Origin: Mariprofundus sp.
GTDB taxonomy: Bacteria; Pseudomonadota; Zetaproteobacteria; Mariprofundales; Mariprofundaceae
Direction of reading: 5' to 3'
Length of the DNA stretch: 64,000 bases
NCBI GenBank assembly: GCA_021772835.1
Contig: JAJFLE010000070.1
Span: forward strand, 1 to 64,000
Shown piece by piece: positions 41,339-50,127 of this stretch. The stretch's first letter is position 1. Every line of letters starts with the position of its first letter. The notes under the pieces are model-generated. The model was given only the letters and a program-made list of their open reading frames with translations. It was not told where the DNA came from and searched no databases. The translations under genes and the position numbers were made by a program.

Positions 41339-42082
41339 ATGAATAGCACCATGCGCCACTGCACCGTTCGCACTTGGTTTTTTGCAGTTCTGTTTGCCCT
41401 CTTTGGCAATGCCTGCTTGCTGCAGGCTGAAGCCTTGCAAACTGAAGCCTTACCGGCTGAAAATCTGCAGGCAACGGATCTGCAGGTTGAAGAGCTTCAA
41501 AAACCACAATACCCCGAAACCATCGCTGTGCTGCAGATGTTATATGGAGGTGAGGTCAGGGCGCGTTATCGTTATTTGGAATTTGCTAAAGTGGCCAAAG
41601 CGGACGGGCATGACAACATTGCATATCTGTTCAAGGCAATCGCTCACTCTGAAGCCGTGCATGAGAAAAACTTCAAACGCATCCTGGAAACACTCGGAAG
41701 CAAGGCTGCACATGTCGACCTCTCCTCGATTAAGGTATCTACGACGAAAGAAAACCTTAAATATGCCACCGAAGTTGAACTATCGGAAATCGATACTGAA
41801 TACCCACGATACATTCAGCGTGTTGGCCCTGAACAGCACGCGGAGTCACTGAAATATATCAATTACGCCTGGGAAGCAGAGCGTCAGCACCGTGCATTGA
41901 TCAAAGAGATACAGGGTGGAACGGGCATGTTCTTCAGCATGTTACTGGAGCATTTTCGCAAAGAGGACAGCGTGTATTACGTCAACCAGAATTGCGGAGC
42001 AACGGTCACAGAATTACCTTTGGAAGACTGCCCGATCTGCCATGAGCCGTTGGACACGTACACAGTTGTTCCGGCACCATGA
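41339..42082 (+). CDS. Exported rubrerythrin-like diiron protein
   Basis: After a Sec signal peptide (RTWFFAVLFALFGNACLLQA/EA) comes a short glutamate/leucine repeat (residues about 31-50) and then a rubrerythrin ferritin-like domain. Probable iron ligands are in GEVRARYRYLEF, SEAVHEKNF and AWEAERQHRALI. The C-terminal rubredoxin-like part keeps CPICHEP but the first pair reads YYVNQNCG where CxxC is expected, so one Cys is lost. Exported rubrerythrins are unusual; most are cytoplasmic peroxide reductases. The start is uncertain (GTG 41321, ATG 41339 or 41351) and lacks a clear ribosome site. Confidence 0.8.
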   Translation: MNSTMRHCTVRTWFFAVLFALFGNACLLQAEALQTEALPAENLQATDLQVEELQKPQYPETIAVLQMLYGGEVRARYRYLEFAKVAKADGHDNIAYLFKAIAHSEAVHEKNFKRILETLGSKAAHVDLSSIKVSTTKENLKYATEVELSEIDTEYPRYIQRVGPEQHAESLKYINYAWEAERQHRALIKEIQGGTGMFFSMLLEHFRKEDSVYYVNQNCGATVTELPLEDCPICHEPLDTYTVVPAP

Positions 42083-42324
42083 GCTTCCATAAACAGCGGC
42101 ATATGCAGTAACAGCGCATAACAAGCTAACCTATTCTCTCCATCTGCCTTAATTACAGAGGCGATTCTCACCACCAATTCGTATGCATTGTACTTATGCC
42201 GGTATGTCTACTCACCTTTGATCAATTGGGACTGTTAAGTATAGCGACTGAAAAGCTGAATATTCTGCCCTTTATTACTCCGATAGCGGCTGTATTGCTG
42301 GCAGGGCAGGTACGCCGGAAACAG

Positions 42325-42348
42325 AAGAGGCTCCCGAAGGAGCCTCTT
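42325..42348 (-). terminator. Terminator of the PDH operon
   Basis: AAGAGGCTCC (42325-42334) and GGAGCCTCTT (42339-42348) form a perfect 10-bp stem. Read on the minus strand the loop is the stable TTCG tetraloop and the tail is CTGTTTCC. It lies 17 bases past the lpd stop. It might also end transcripts from the plus strand. Confidence 0.75.
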
Positions 42349-42365
42349 TGTTCGAAACGAACCGA

Positions 42366-44207
42366 TTAGATGTGAATGGCGCGGTCGTCTGCATCGAGAA
42401 CCGATTCGTGAATCATCTCGGAGAGTGTTGGGTGCGGGAACATATGATGAGCCAGCTCCGCTTCGGTGGTTTCCAGTGTTTTTGCAACACCGAGTGAAAC
42501 GATCATTTCGGTCGCTTCTGCACCCACAATATGAGCACCCAGTAACTCACCGGTTTCAGCATGAAAAATAGTTTTCACCATGCCATCTGTCTCGGCCAGA
42601 CCCATCGCTTTACCGTTGGTGCCATAAGACATGCGCCCCACTTTGTAAGGAATACCCTCTTCCTTGCACTGGTTCTCGGTCTTGCCGCATGAACCCACCT
42701 GAGGTTGGCAGTAAGTGCAGCCCGGCACATTACCATAATCAACGGGGTGCGGGTGTTTCCCGGCAATCGCTTCGACACAGACTATGCCTTCATGGCTGGC
42801 TACGTGCGCAAGGGCTGGGGCACCCACCACATCGCCAATGGCATACACACCCGGGTGATCGGTACGGTACCAGTCATCCACTGCGATGGTATTGCGATCA
42901 ACCTGCATTGAGGTGTTTTCAGCACCTATGGCATCGGTGTTGCCGATCACGCCAACAGCAACCAGACAGACATCTCCTTCGATGCTTACTTTTTTGCCTT
43001 TGGCTTCATATTCGACTACAGCTTTGCCATCTACATTTTTTGCAGATGAGACCATAGCGCCGGTGATGATCTTGATTTTTTGTTTCTTGAATGAGCGAGC
43101 AACAATGTTGGAAATCTCATGATCTTCGAGTGGCATAATTTGATCTGCTGCCTCAATCACGGTGACATCCGAGCCCATCGCTTTGTAGAAGTAAGCAAAC
43201 TCCATACCGATAGCGCCTGAACCAATCACCACAAGCTTCTCAGGCAGCGCTGAGGGCGCCAGCGCTTTTTTGTAGGTAATCACCACTTCGTTGTCGACAT
43301 CCATGCCTGGGAAGGCACGTGCGCGCGCTCCGGTTGCGACAATCACATGTTTTGCCGAGACCTGCTTAACATTACCTTCAGCATCCTTCACCATCAGTTT
43401 ATTGCCGGTTTCGAATGTGGCGTAACCTTCAATATGTTCAATCTTGTTTTTCTTAAACAGGAATCCGATACCGTTATTGAGCTTGGCTGAGATGACGCGT
43501 GAGCGGGCAACTGCCTTTTCCAGATCAGGGTTGGCAGCAGTCACACCGAGGCCGAGTTCATCACCGCTATGCTGGATGATATTAATGACTTCTGCAGTGC
43601 GCAGCAGTGCTTTGGTTGGGATGCAACCCCAGTTCAGGCAGATGCCACCCAGATGCGTGGATTCGATACAGGCTACTTTCATGCCGAGCTGAGCCGCACG
43701 AATGGCTGCCACATAACCGCCGGGGCCAGCGCCAATCACGACAACATCGTATTCACCATCAGCATTAAACAAGCCGGAAGCTTTCAGGTTCAGTTCTTCG
43801 GCTTCTTCTGCATCGTGAGCCGCGTGGGCTGCCAAAGAGGCCGGATGCATCTCGGGTGCTGATTCAGCCCCCAGCTCCGCAGCTTCTTCGGATGAATCGT
43901 CTTGGTTAATTTCGACAGGGGTATCCACGCCTGAGCCTGATGGCGTATAATCGTCTGCGACCTCTTCATCGTCTTCACGAATCACAGCAATCGGGGCACC
44001 AACAGTGACGATGGAGCCTTCAGGTGAGAGGATTTTATGTAAAATACCCTCATCGACGACTTCCATTTCCATGGTTGCCTTGTCGGTTTCCACCTCGGCC
44101 AGAACTTCACCGGAGATCAGCTCATCACCTTCGGCTTTCAACCAGCGGGCAATACGACCTTCGGTCATGGTCGGTGATAACTGGGTCATAAACAGATCAA
44201 TTGGCAT
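42366..44207 (-). CDS. lpdA: Dihydrolipoyl dehydrogenase (PDH E3) with N-terminal lipoyl domain
   Basis: Residues 1-80 are a lipoyl domain with the lipoylated Lys in ETDKATMEMEV. An acidic/alanine-rich linker (about 85-150) precedes the E3 flavoprotein: VVVIGAGPGGYVAAI, the redox disulfide in GGICLNWGCIPTKALL, KLVVIGSGAIGMEFAYFY, GVYAIGDV, and the His-Glu pair near HMFPHPTLSEMIHE. At 613 residues it is longer than plain E3 (about 470) because of the lipoyl extension. Its lipoyl domain is almost the same as that of E2 next door. It is the last gene of the operon. Confidence 0.95.
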   Translation of the reverse strand: MPIDLFMTQLSPTMTEGRIARWLKAEGDELISGEVLAEVETDKATMEMEVVDEGILHKILSPEGSIVTVGAPIAVIREDDEEVADDYTPSGSGVDTPVEINQDDSSEEAAELGAESAPEMHPASLAAHAAHDAEEAEELNLKASGLFNADGEYDVVVIGAGPGGYVAAIRAAQLGMKVACIESTHLGGICLNWGCIPTKALLRTAEVINIIQHSGDELGLGVTAANPDLEKAVARSRVISAKLNNGIGFLFKKNKIEHIEGYATFETGNKLMVKDAEGNVKQVSAKHVIVATGARARAFPGMDVDNEVVITYKKALAPSALPEKLVVIGSGAIGMEFAYFYKAMGSDVTVIEAADQIMPLEDHEISNIVARSFKKQKIKIITGAMVSSAKNVDGKAVVEYEAKGKKVSIEGDVCLVAVGVIGNTDAIGAENTSMQVDRNTIAVDDWYRTDHPGVYAIGDVVGAPALAHVASHEGIVCVEAIAGKHPHPVDYGNVPGCTYCQPQVGSCGKTENQCKEEGIPYKVGRMSYGTNGKAMGLAETDGMVKTIFHAETGELLGAHIVGAEATEMIVSLGVAKTLETTEAELAHHMFPHPTLSEMIHESVLDADDRAIHI

Positions 44208-44305
44208 TTCAGAACCTCAATAAACTTTTAACCACAGAGGAGGCAGGGGGCGCAAAGGTATGGAATAAACACCTGCGTTCCCTGCAATCCCTGCAGTGAA
44301 TAATA

Positions 44306-45595
44306 TTAGATCAATACGCTGGCAGGGGTTTGAATATGTTTTTTCAGTGCCGCCAGGAACTCAGCACCTGCTGCACCATCCACCACGCGGTGATCGCATG
44401 AAAGTGTCAGTGTCATCATTTTCTTCACGACGACAATACCGTTTTCAACGACTGGACGCTCTTCTGTGCCACCAACAGCCAGAATCGCACCCTCAGGCGG
44501 ATTTACAATAGCAGCAAACTGTTTGACGCCATACATGCCCAGATTGGAAATTGAGAATGTGCCGCCTGAATACTCGGCAGGCTGTAATTCGCCAGCGCGC
44601 GCACGTACGGCCAGCTCTTTTACTTCAGCAGAAATATCAACAATACCTTTCTGCTCGGAGAAGCGTATCACCGGCGTGATCAGGCCACCTTCGATGGCTA
44701 CGGCTACGGAGATATGAGCATGTTTGTGTTTAAGCGTCGCACTGTCAGTCCAGCTTGCATTGGCAGCTGGCACATCTACCAGTGCTTTGGCGACCGCTTT
44801 AATAACAAAGTCGTTCACGCTGAGTTTGAATGCACCATCGGCAGCTTCATTAAGCTGGGCTCTGAGATCCATCAGGCGATCCATTTCCACATCCACACTC
44901 ACATAAAAGTGTGGCACATGCTGTTTGGACTCAGTCAGGCGACGGGCAATGGCTTTGCGCATCATGGAGTTCTCGACACGCTCAAACTCATCTTCATGGT
45001 AAGGCAATGGACCTGTTGGCATTGGCCGCACAGGAGGTGCGACTACAGCGGCGCTTGCGCCACCGATGTTGATGCCACGTTTGACTGCATTTTCGATATC
45101 GGATTTTACAATACGACCATTCGGGCCCGAGCCTGTAATCGCCGCCAGATTAATGCCTTTTTGCTTGGCAAGCCTGCGGGCAAGTGGGCTGGCTTTGATG
45201 CGGCCACCCTGTCTTGCTACGGGAGCAGGATCAGCAACGACTGTTTCAAGCTTAGCTGCCGGAGCAGTTGCGACCGGTTGAGCAACCGGGGCTTCGACAA
45301 CTTCAGCTACCGGAGCTGCATCCCCTGCGGGTGAATAATCAGCAGGGACTTCTTCTCCATCTTCAGCGATGATAGCAATAGCAGTGCCTACAGTCACAAT
45401 TGAACCCGCAGGAGAAAGGATTTTATGTAGCACCCCTTCATCGACGACTTCCATTTCCATTGTCGCTTTATCAGTTTCCACTTCGGCCAGGACTTCTCCT
45501 GATTCCAGCGTATCGCCTTCTTTTTTTAACCAGCGGGCGATTTTACCCTCGGTCATCGTCGGTGAGAGCTGAGTCATAAACAGATCAATCGGCAT
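44306..45595 (-). CDS. pdhC: Dihydrolipoyl acetyltransferase (PDH E2)
   Basis: E2 transfers the acetyl group to CoA and forms the core of the complex. The 429-residue protein has one lipoyl domain (1-80, ETDKATMEMEV), an Ala/Pro-rich linker, a peripheral subunit-binding domain (IKASPLARRLAKQKGINLAAITGSGPNGRIVKSDI, about 130-168) and the catalytic domain ending in SCDHRVVDGAAGAEFLAAL with the catalytic His and Asp. One lipoyl domain plus a second on E3 is an uncommon but known arrangement. Confidence 0.95.
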   Translation of the reverse strand: MPIDLFMTQLSPTMTEGKIARWLKKEGDTLESGEVLAEVETDKATMEMEVVDEGVLHKILSPAGSIVTVGTAIAIIAEDGEEVPADYSPAGDAAPVAEVVEAPVAQPVATAPAAKLETVVADPAPVARQGGRIKASPLARRLAKQKGINLAAITGSGPNGRIVKSDIENAVKRGINIGGASAAVVAPPVRPMPTGPLPYHEDEFERVENSMMRKAIARRLTESKQHVPHFYVSVDVEMDRLMDLRAQLNEAADGAFKLSVNDFVIKAVAKALVDVPAANASWTDSATLKHKHAHISVAVAIEGGLITPVIRFSEQKGIVDISAEVKELAVRARAGELQPAEYSGGTFSISNLGMYGVKQFAAIVNPPEGAILAVGGTEERPVVENGIVVVKKMMTLTLSCDHRVVDGAAGAEFLAALKKHIQTPASVLI

Positions 45596-45710
45596 TAAAT
45601 ATTCCCTCTAATTCTTTTAACAAGAAAAACTTTACCACGAAAAGCACAGAGAGCACGAAACAAGAAAGCAGCTGTCTTCGTGGACTTCATGAAATTAGTG
45701 GTGAGTTCCA

Positions 45711-46691
45711 TCAAGCACGGCCACAGGCTACGCGGGCAGCTTCGACTATGTCAGCCACACTCGGCACGGCCAGCGCTTCGAGATTCGCCGCATACGGCAT
45801 CGGCACATCTTTGCCGGTCACGCGAATCACCGGAGAATCGAGGTCATCAAAGCCGCGTTCCATAATGCGGGCGGAAATTTCGGCTCCGATACCGGCAAAA
45901 CGCCAGCCTTCTTCCACGACAACAGCACAGTGGGTCTTCGCTACCGAAGCCAGTATCGTATTTTCATCCAGAGGACGAATGGTACGAGGATCGATCACTT
46001 CGGCTTCGATACCCTGTTCGGCAAGTATTTTTGCTGCTGCAAGTGCAAAGCCGGTCATGCGTGAATGCGCCACGATGGTGACATCGGAGCCCACACGTTT
46101 CACATCAGCAACACCGAGTGGAATAATATATTCATGATCCGGAACTTCGCCGACATCGCCGTAATTGATCTCATTCTCGATAAATACGACGGTATCATTA
46201 TCCCGGATTGCAGCCTTTAACAGTCCTTTGGCATCAGCAGGATTCGATGGCATAACCACCTTCAGGCCGGGTACATTGGCCAGCCAGTTCTCCAGACTCT
46301 GTGAATGCTGGGCACCCACACGCGCAGCTGAACCACCAGCGCCACGGAATACCATCGGGCAGCTGTACTGGCCGCCGGACATGTATTTCATCTTGGCTGC
46401 CGCGTTAACAATCTGATCCAGTGCCAGAATAGCAAAGTTCCAGGTCATAAATTCAATGATAGGGCGCAGGCCAGCCATGGAGGCCCCGACACCGAGGCCG
46501 GCAAAACCAAGCTCGGTAATCGGCGTATCGATGACGCGTTTAGGGCCGAATTTATCCAGCATGCCCTGTGATACTTTATAAGCACCATTGTACTCAGCGA
46601 CTTCTTCACCCATCAGGAATACGCGGTCATCGAGTTTCATCTCTTCACACATCGCCTGATTCAGTGCTTCACGGTAGGTAATTTTACTCAT
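45711..46691 (-). CDS. pdhB: Pyruvate dehydrogenase E1 component, beta subunit
   Basis: The 326-residue beta subunit has KITYREALNQAMCEEMKLDDRVFLMGEEVAEYNGAYKVSQGM at the N-terminus, EFMTWNFAILALDQIVNAAAKM, GAGGSAARVGAQHSQSLENW and C-terminal EVIDPRTIRPLDENTI, all typical. With the alpha subunit it forms the TPP-dependent E1 heterotetramer. It follows pdhA with a one-base gap. The spacer after it (45596-45710) includes a CACAGAGAG-type repeat also found elsewhere in the window. Confidence 0.96.
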   Translation of the reverse strand: MSKITYREALNQAMCEEMKLDDRVFLMGEEVAEYNGAYKVSQGMLDKFGPKRVIDTPITELGFAGLGVGASMAGLRPIIEFMTWNFAILALDQIVNAAAKMKYMSGGQYSCPMVFRGAGGSAARVGAQHSQSLENWLANVPGLKVVMPSNPADAKGLLKAAIRDNDTVVFIENEINYGDVGEVPDHEYIIPLGVADVKRVGSDVTIVAHSRMTGFALAAAKILAEQGIEAEVIDPRTIRPLDENTILASVAKTHCAVVVEEGWRFAGIGAEISARIMERGFDDLDSPVIRVTGKDVPMPYAANLEALAVPSVADIVEAARVACGRA

Positions 46692-46692
46692 C

Positions 46693-47742
46693 TTAGTTCA
46701 CCTTGCCCGGATAAGGATATGCATTTTCGATTGGGTCAGAATAGATGTCGGTCCACAGTTCGGATGCATCCGGCTCTGGCTGCGCCTCTGCGGCTTTACC
46801 AATAGCTGCGACCTCTTTTTTGATGTCTTTATCAAGCTGTTTGAAGTGTTCTTCAGTAGCCAGGCCCGCTTCAATCATCTGAGCCTGCAGGCGTGCAATC
46901 GGATCACGGCCTGAACGCCATTCATCCACCTCGGCACGCGTACGGTAAGTGGCCGGATCGGACATGGAGTGGCCGCGATAACGGTAGGTCATCGCTTCAA
47001 CCAGCATAGGCCCCTTGCCGGAGCGGGCATGGTCCATGGCTTCGCGCATCTTTTTCTCGAACTCGAGCACATCCATGCCGTCGATCTTCATGCCTGGAAT
47101 CTTGAAAGAAATACCACGTTTGAACAGCTGAGTTTCGGCTGACGCACGCTCCAGTGAAGTGCCCATGGCGTACTGGTTGTTTTCCACCACAAACACAATG
47201 GGCAGCTTCCACAGCGCAGCCATATTAAAGGATTCGTACACAGCGCCCTGATTGATGCCACCATCTCCCATGATGCAGATGGTGACGCGACCATCGTCTT
47301 TATACCTGCTGGAGAAACCAAAACCGAGACCGATTGGCACCTGCTCACCAACAATGCCATTACCACCGGCAAAGTTCTTCTCGATATCAAACATGTGCAT
47401 CGAGCCGCCCTTGCCTTTAACAATGCCGCCAGCTTTACCAAGCAACTCAGCCATCACAGCCGTCGCATCAGTACCACGGGCCAGGATATGGCCATGGTCG
47501 CGGTAGCTGGTCATCATGTAATCCGTTGTTTCGGATGCCTGATGCAGGCCTACACAGACAGCTTCCTGTCCATTGCACAAATGGCAAAAACCACCGATCT
47601 TTTTCAGGCCATAGAGCTGGCCCGCTTTCTCTTCAAAACGGCGGATAAATAACATCTTGTCGTGCATCTCATGTAGTCGTGCTTCTGGGTAGAAGAGACC
47701 GTCATGTGTGATGCCGGCTTCCTGTTTCTGCTTTGCAGGCAT
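46693..47742 (-). CDS. pdhA: Pyruvate dehydrogenase E1 component, alpha subunit
   Basis: The alpha subunit carries the TPP-binding motif GDGGINQGAVYESFNMAALWKLPIVFVVENNQ and the phosphorylation-loop-like YRYRGHSMSDPATYRTR. The start is the ATG at 47742, preceded by GGGGGC; the longer frame to 47799 adds a non-conserved 19 residues. It is the first gene of the operon E1a-E1b-E2-E3, which turns pyruvate into acetyl-CoA with NAD. Length of 349 is normal. Confidence 0.96.
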   Translation of the reverse strand: MPAKQKQEAGITHDGLFYPEARLHEMHDKMLFIRRFEEKAGQLYGLKKIGGFCHLCNGQEAVCVGLHQASETTDYMMTSYRDHGHILARGTDATAVMAELLGKAGGIVKGKGGSMHMFDIEKNFAGGNGIVGEQVPIGLGFGFSSRYKDDGRVTICIMGDGGINQGAVYESFNMAALWKLPIVFVVENNQYAMGTSLERASAETQLFKRGISFKIPGMKIDGMDVLEFEKKMREAMDHARSGKGPMLVEAMTYRYRGHSMSDPATYRTRAEVDEWRSGRDPIARLQAQMIEAGLATEEHFKQLDKDIKKEVAAIGKAAEAQPEPDASELWTDIYSDPIENAYPYPGKVN

Positions 47743-47971
47743 GGTGCCCCCATAGTTATATTTTGCGCGAATGATGCCCAAGCTACTATGGCACGGCAAC
47801 CTGCACCCTCATATGGTTTTTTATGAGTATATATTAATTGCTGTAAATTTGTTGAAAAACAACGCTGTTTCCCTAACTGAATGAAGGGCGATCGGCTATT
47901 TTCATGGCAGCTTGCGAAGAGTGAAAAAAAGGGGTGGAGTTCGCTAGAAGTGTGACGAACAGAGGTGGCTG

Positions 47972-48343
47972 ATGGGTGATAACGACAGATTGGTTTACAG
48001 CACTGAGCAGGGCTCGCTCGATAAAGCGATGCAAAAGAGCCGCGCAACGGGGAAGAAAGATCGCAAGCCTGCGACTGCAGCCCCTGCTATCAAAAACCCA
48101 AACAAGCAGGGTGTTCGTATACGCCGCGAATCAAAAGGGCGCGGTGGTAAAACGGTTAGCATCGTTGACGGGCTGACTCTGAATGATGATGGATTGAAAA
48201 AATTGCTAAAAACATTGAAAGGGCAACTTGGTACTGGCGGAGCAGTGAAAGATGGATGCCTGGAGATTCAGGGCGATCATCGCGAAAAGCTAGTGCTACT
48301 ACTGGAAAAACAGGGGATAAAAGTCAAGCTTTCCGGGGGTTGA
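47972..48343 (+). CDS. SUI1/YciH-family translation factor
   Basis: A 123-residue protein with an N-terminal basic linker and a SUI1 domain (about 45-123): GVRIRRESKGRGGKTVSIVDGL, KKLLKTLKGQLGTGGAVKDGCLEIQGDHREKLVLLLEKQG. This is the bacterial eIF1-like YciH group, reported to tune initiation fidelity or act in stress. An AGGTGG site precedes the ATG. It is monocistronic, with a symmetric terminator after it. Confidence 0.93.
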   Translation: MGDNDRLVYSTEQGSLDKAMQKSRATGKKDRKPATAAPAIKNPNKQGVRIRRESKGRGGKTVSIVDGLTLNDDGLKKLLKTLKGQLGTGGAVKDGCLEIQGDHREKLVLLLEKQGIKVKLSGG

Positions 48344-48383
48344 AGATGTACTGAATTCTGAATTTCTCAGGCCCTAAAAAAAG

Positions 48384-48413
48384 AAAAGGCGGAGTTTGCA
48401 CGCTCCGCCTTTT
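48384..48413. terminator. Bidirectional terminator after the SUI1 gene
   Basis: AAAAGGCGGAG (48384-48394) pairs with CTCCGCCTTTT (48403-48413), with an 8-base loop. It has A-rich sequence before and T-rich after, so it works in both orientations. It also faces the end of hemC, 146 bases further on; the sequence between (48414-48559) shows no gene. Confidence 0.85.
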
Positions 48414-48559
48414 ATCAGATATTTGTTATAAGGATTCACTTAATTCTTGTTACTGCTGCTGACAGTGTGTGCCCAACTTAAACTATCTTTATGACACTTC
48501 CGTGACATGCCTCACACTTACAGGTAACGATGAAGAGAATATTAAAAAAGTGTTTGCAT

Positions 48560-49489
48560 TTATTTATCCGATTCAGCGTATAACGCCGCAAGAATTGGTC
48601 GGGCTCCGGCATCGAGCACTTCATGGGCTAACGCATTACCAATGGCTACTGCATCGACGCGCAACCCTGTGGCCTCGCGTACAATCACTACCTTTCCATC
48701 CACAGAGCCAACCAGACCTTTCAGGTGGAGTGAGTCCCCATCGAGTGTGGCGTAGGCAGCAATAGGCACCTGGCAACCACCTTCAAGGGTTGCCAGAAAT
48801 GCACGCTCTGCTTTGGTGCGATCCACGGTGTCCGCATCGTTGAGTTGATCGACAAGCGCGTTGAGCCAATCATCAGCATTACGCGTCTGGATGCCCAGTG
48901 TTCCCTGTGCCACAGCCGGCAGCATTTCTTCGGTATCAATAAAATCATGCATCTGGTCCTGCATGCCCATGCGTTTAATACCTGCCGCCGCCAGAATCAC
49001 AGCATCAACCTCTACACCCAGTTTGGACAGGCGTGTCTGAATGTTGCCGCGAATCGAGGTGCATTTGAACGTCGGGTGTTTGGCCAGAATTTGTGCGACA
49101 CGGCGCAGGCTGGATGTGCCTATGGTTGCGCCTTCGGGAAGGCTGTCCAAGCCGCCTTTGGTGATCGTGGCAATGGCATCACGCGGATCTTCACGTTTGG
49201 GGTAAGCGCGGATACTGGTTCCTTCCGGCAGAACAGTTGGCACATCTTTCATCGAGTGCACTGCGATATCGGCACGACCATCAAGCAGCGCTTCATCGAT
49301 CTCTTTGGTGAACAGACCTTTGCCACCGACTTGTGCCAGTGGCACGTCAAGAATTTTGTCGCCTTTGGTGACAATCTTCACAAGCTCAGTCGTCACAGAC
49401 GGATCAAGACGCTGCAATTCAGCAGAAACATGTTCGGCCTGCCACAGAGCAAGCGGGGAACGGCGGGTAGCAATACGGATATGAGTCAC
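48560..49489 (-). CDS. hemC: Hydroxymethylbilane synthase (porphobilinogen deaminase)
   Basis: HemC joins four porphobilinogens in heme synthesis. Signatures are IRIATRRSPLALWQAEHV, GGKGLFTKEIDEALLDGRADIAVHSMKDVP and the dipyrromethane-cofactor cysteine in GGCQVPIAAYA. Start is GTG at 49489 with a GGAGG site. The usual neighbour hemD is not downstream. Length of 309 is normal. Confidence 0.97.
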   Translation of the reverse strand: MTHIRIATRRSPLALWQAEHVSAELQRLDPSVTTELVKIVTKGDKILDVPLAQVGGKGLFTKEIDEALLDGRADIAVHSMKDVPTVLPEGTSIRAYPKREDPRDAIATITKGGLDSLPEGATIGTSSLRRVAQILAKHPTFKCTSIRGNIQTRLSKLGVEVDAVILAAAGIKRMGMQDQMHDFIDTEEMLPAVAQGTLGIQTRNADDWLNALVDQLNDADTVDRTKAERAFLATLEGGCQVPIAAYATLDGDSLHLKGLVGSVDGKVVIVREATGLRVDAVAIGNALAHEVLDAGARPILAALYAESDK

Positions 49490-49571
49490 AATAACCTCCA
49501 GGAGAAGGGCGAACCGTAGCGAGACAAAGAGATTTACTCAAAAGAAATAACTGAATGCGTGCAGGAAGCAA

Positions 49572-50114
49572 TCAGGAGTCTGTCTTTCTCTCCAGAAAGT
49601 GCAGACATGTATCCCCGTAAAGCCGAGACTGCTCACATAACCAGCCGGAAGGCCATGCGGGTTTCACCTTCTTCGATTCTTCGATAATAAGACGATCGCA
49701 TGTGATTTCATGCTTATCCAGCCATAACGGCAACTGTTCGCTAAAACCCTGCTGGTAGGGTGGGTCGGCAAAAATCAGATCAAAGTGTTGACCAGGCATC
49801 AGTGCAAGAGCCTTCTCCACCAGGGCCGTTTTGATCTGCCAGCTTTCCGTTAAGTCCCATGCATCGCGAATAACTTCCATATCCCGGGTCAGCCTGCGAT
49901 TCTGCTCAATTGAAACAGCTGAGGTCGCACCACGCGAGATTGCCTCAAGTGCCATAATGCCCGAGCCTGAATAGAGATCGAGCAGACGCATGTCATCGAC
50001 GGTTCCGAGTATATTAAACAGGGCCTGACGCACTTTGGCCGGAGTCGGGCGAAGCCCCTGCATATCAGGGATATTGATTACCCGGCTACGCAGGTATCCA
50101 GCAGTAATTCGCAT
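49572..50114 (-). CDS. rsmD: 16S rRNA (guanine-N2-)-methyltransferase RsmD
   Basis: The start at 50114 gives MRITAGYLRSRVINIPDMQGLRPTPAKVRQALFNIL, the normal RsmD N-terminus; the longer frame overlaps the M16 gene and is not conserved. Motif I is LLDLYSGSGIMALEAISRGA and motif IV is DPPY (LIFADPPYQQG). It methylates G966 of 16S rRNA in E. coli. It sits 13 bases after the M16 pair, so it is probably co-transcribed with them. Confidence 0.95.
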   Translation of the reverse strand: MRITAGYLRSRVINIPDMQGLRPTPAKVRQALFNILGTVDDMRLLDLYSGSGIMALEAISRGATSAVSIEQNRRLTRDMEVIRDAWDLTESWQIKTALVEKALALMPGQHFDLIFADPPYQQGFSEQLPLWLDKHEITCDRLIIEESKKVKPAWPSGWLCEQSRLYGDTCLHFLERKTDS

Positions 50115-50127
50115 CTCTTGATAAACC

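Noticed and set aside
47790-47815. Sigma-54 promoter-like TGGCACG on the plus strand before the SUI1 gene
   Set aside because: The GG to GC spacing is 11 and not 10, and the downstream element is not TTGC; no activator site is seen.
48469-48765. Forward ORF of 98 codons near hemC
   Set aside because: It lies mostly antisense to hemC and resembles no family; it is a shadow.
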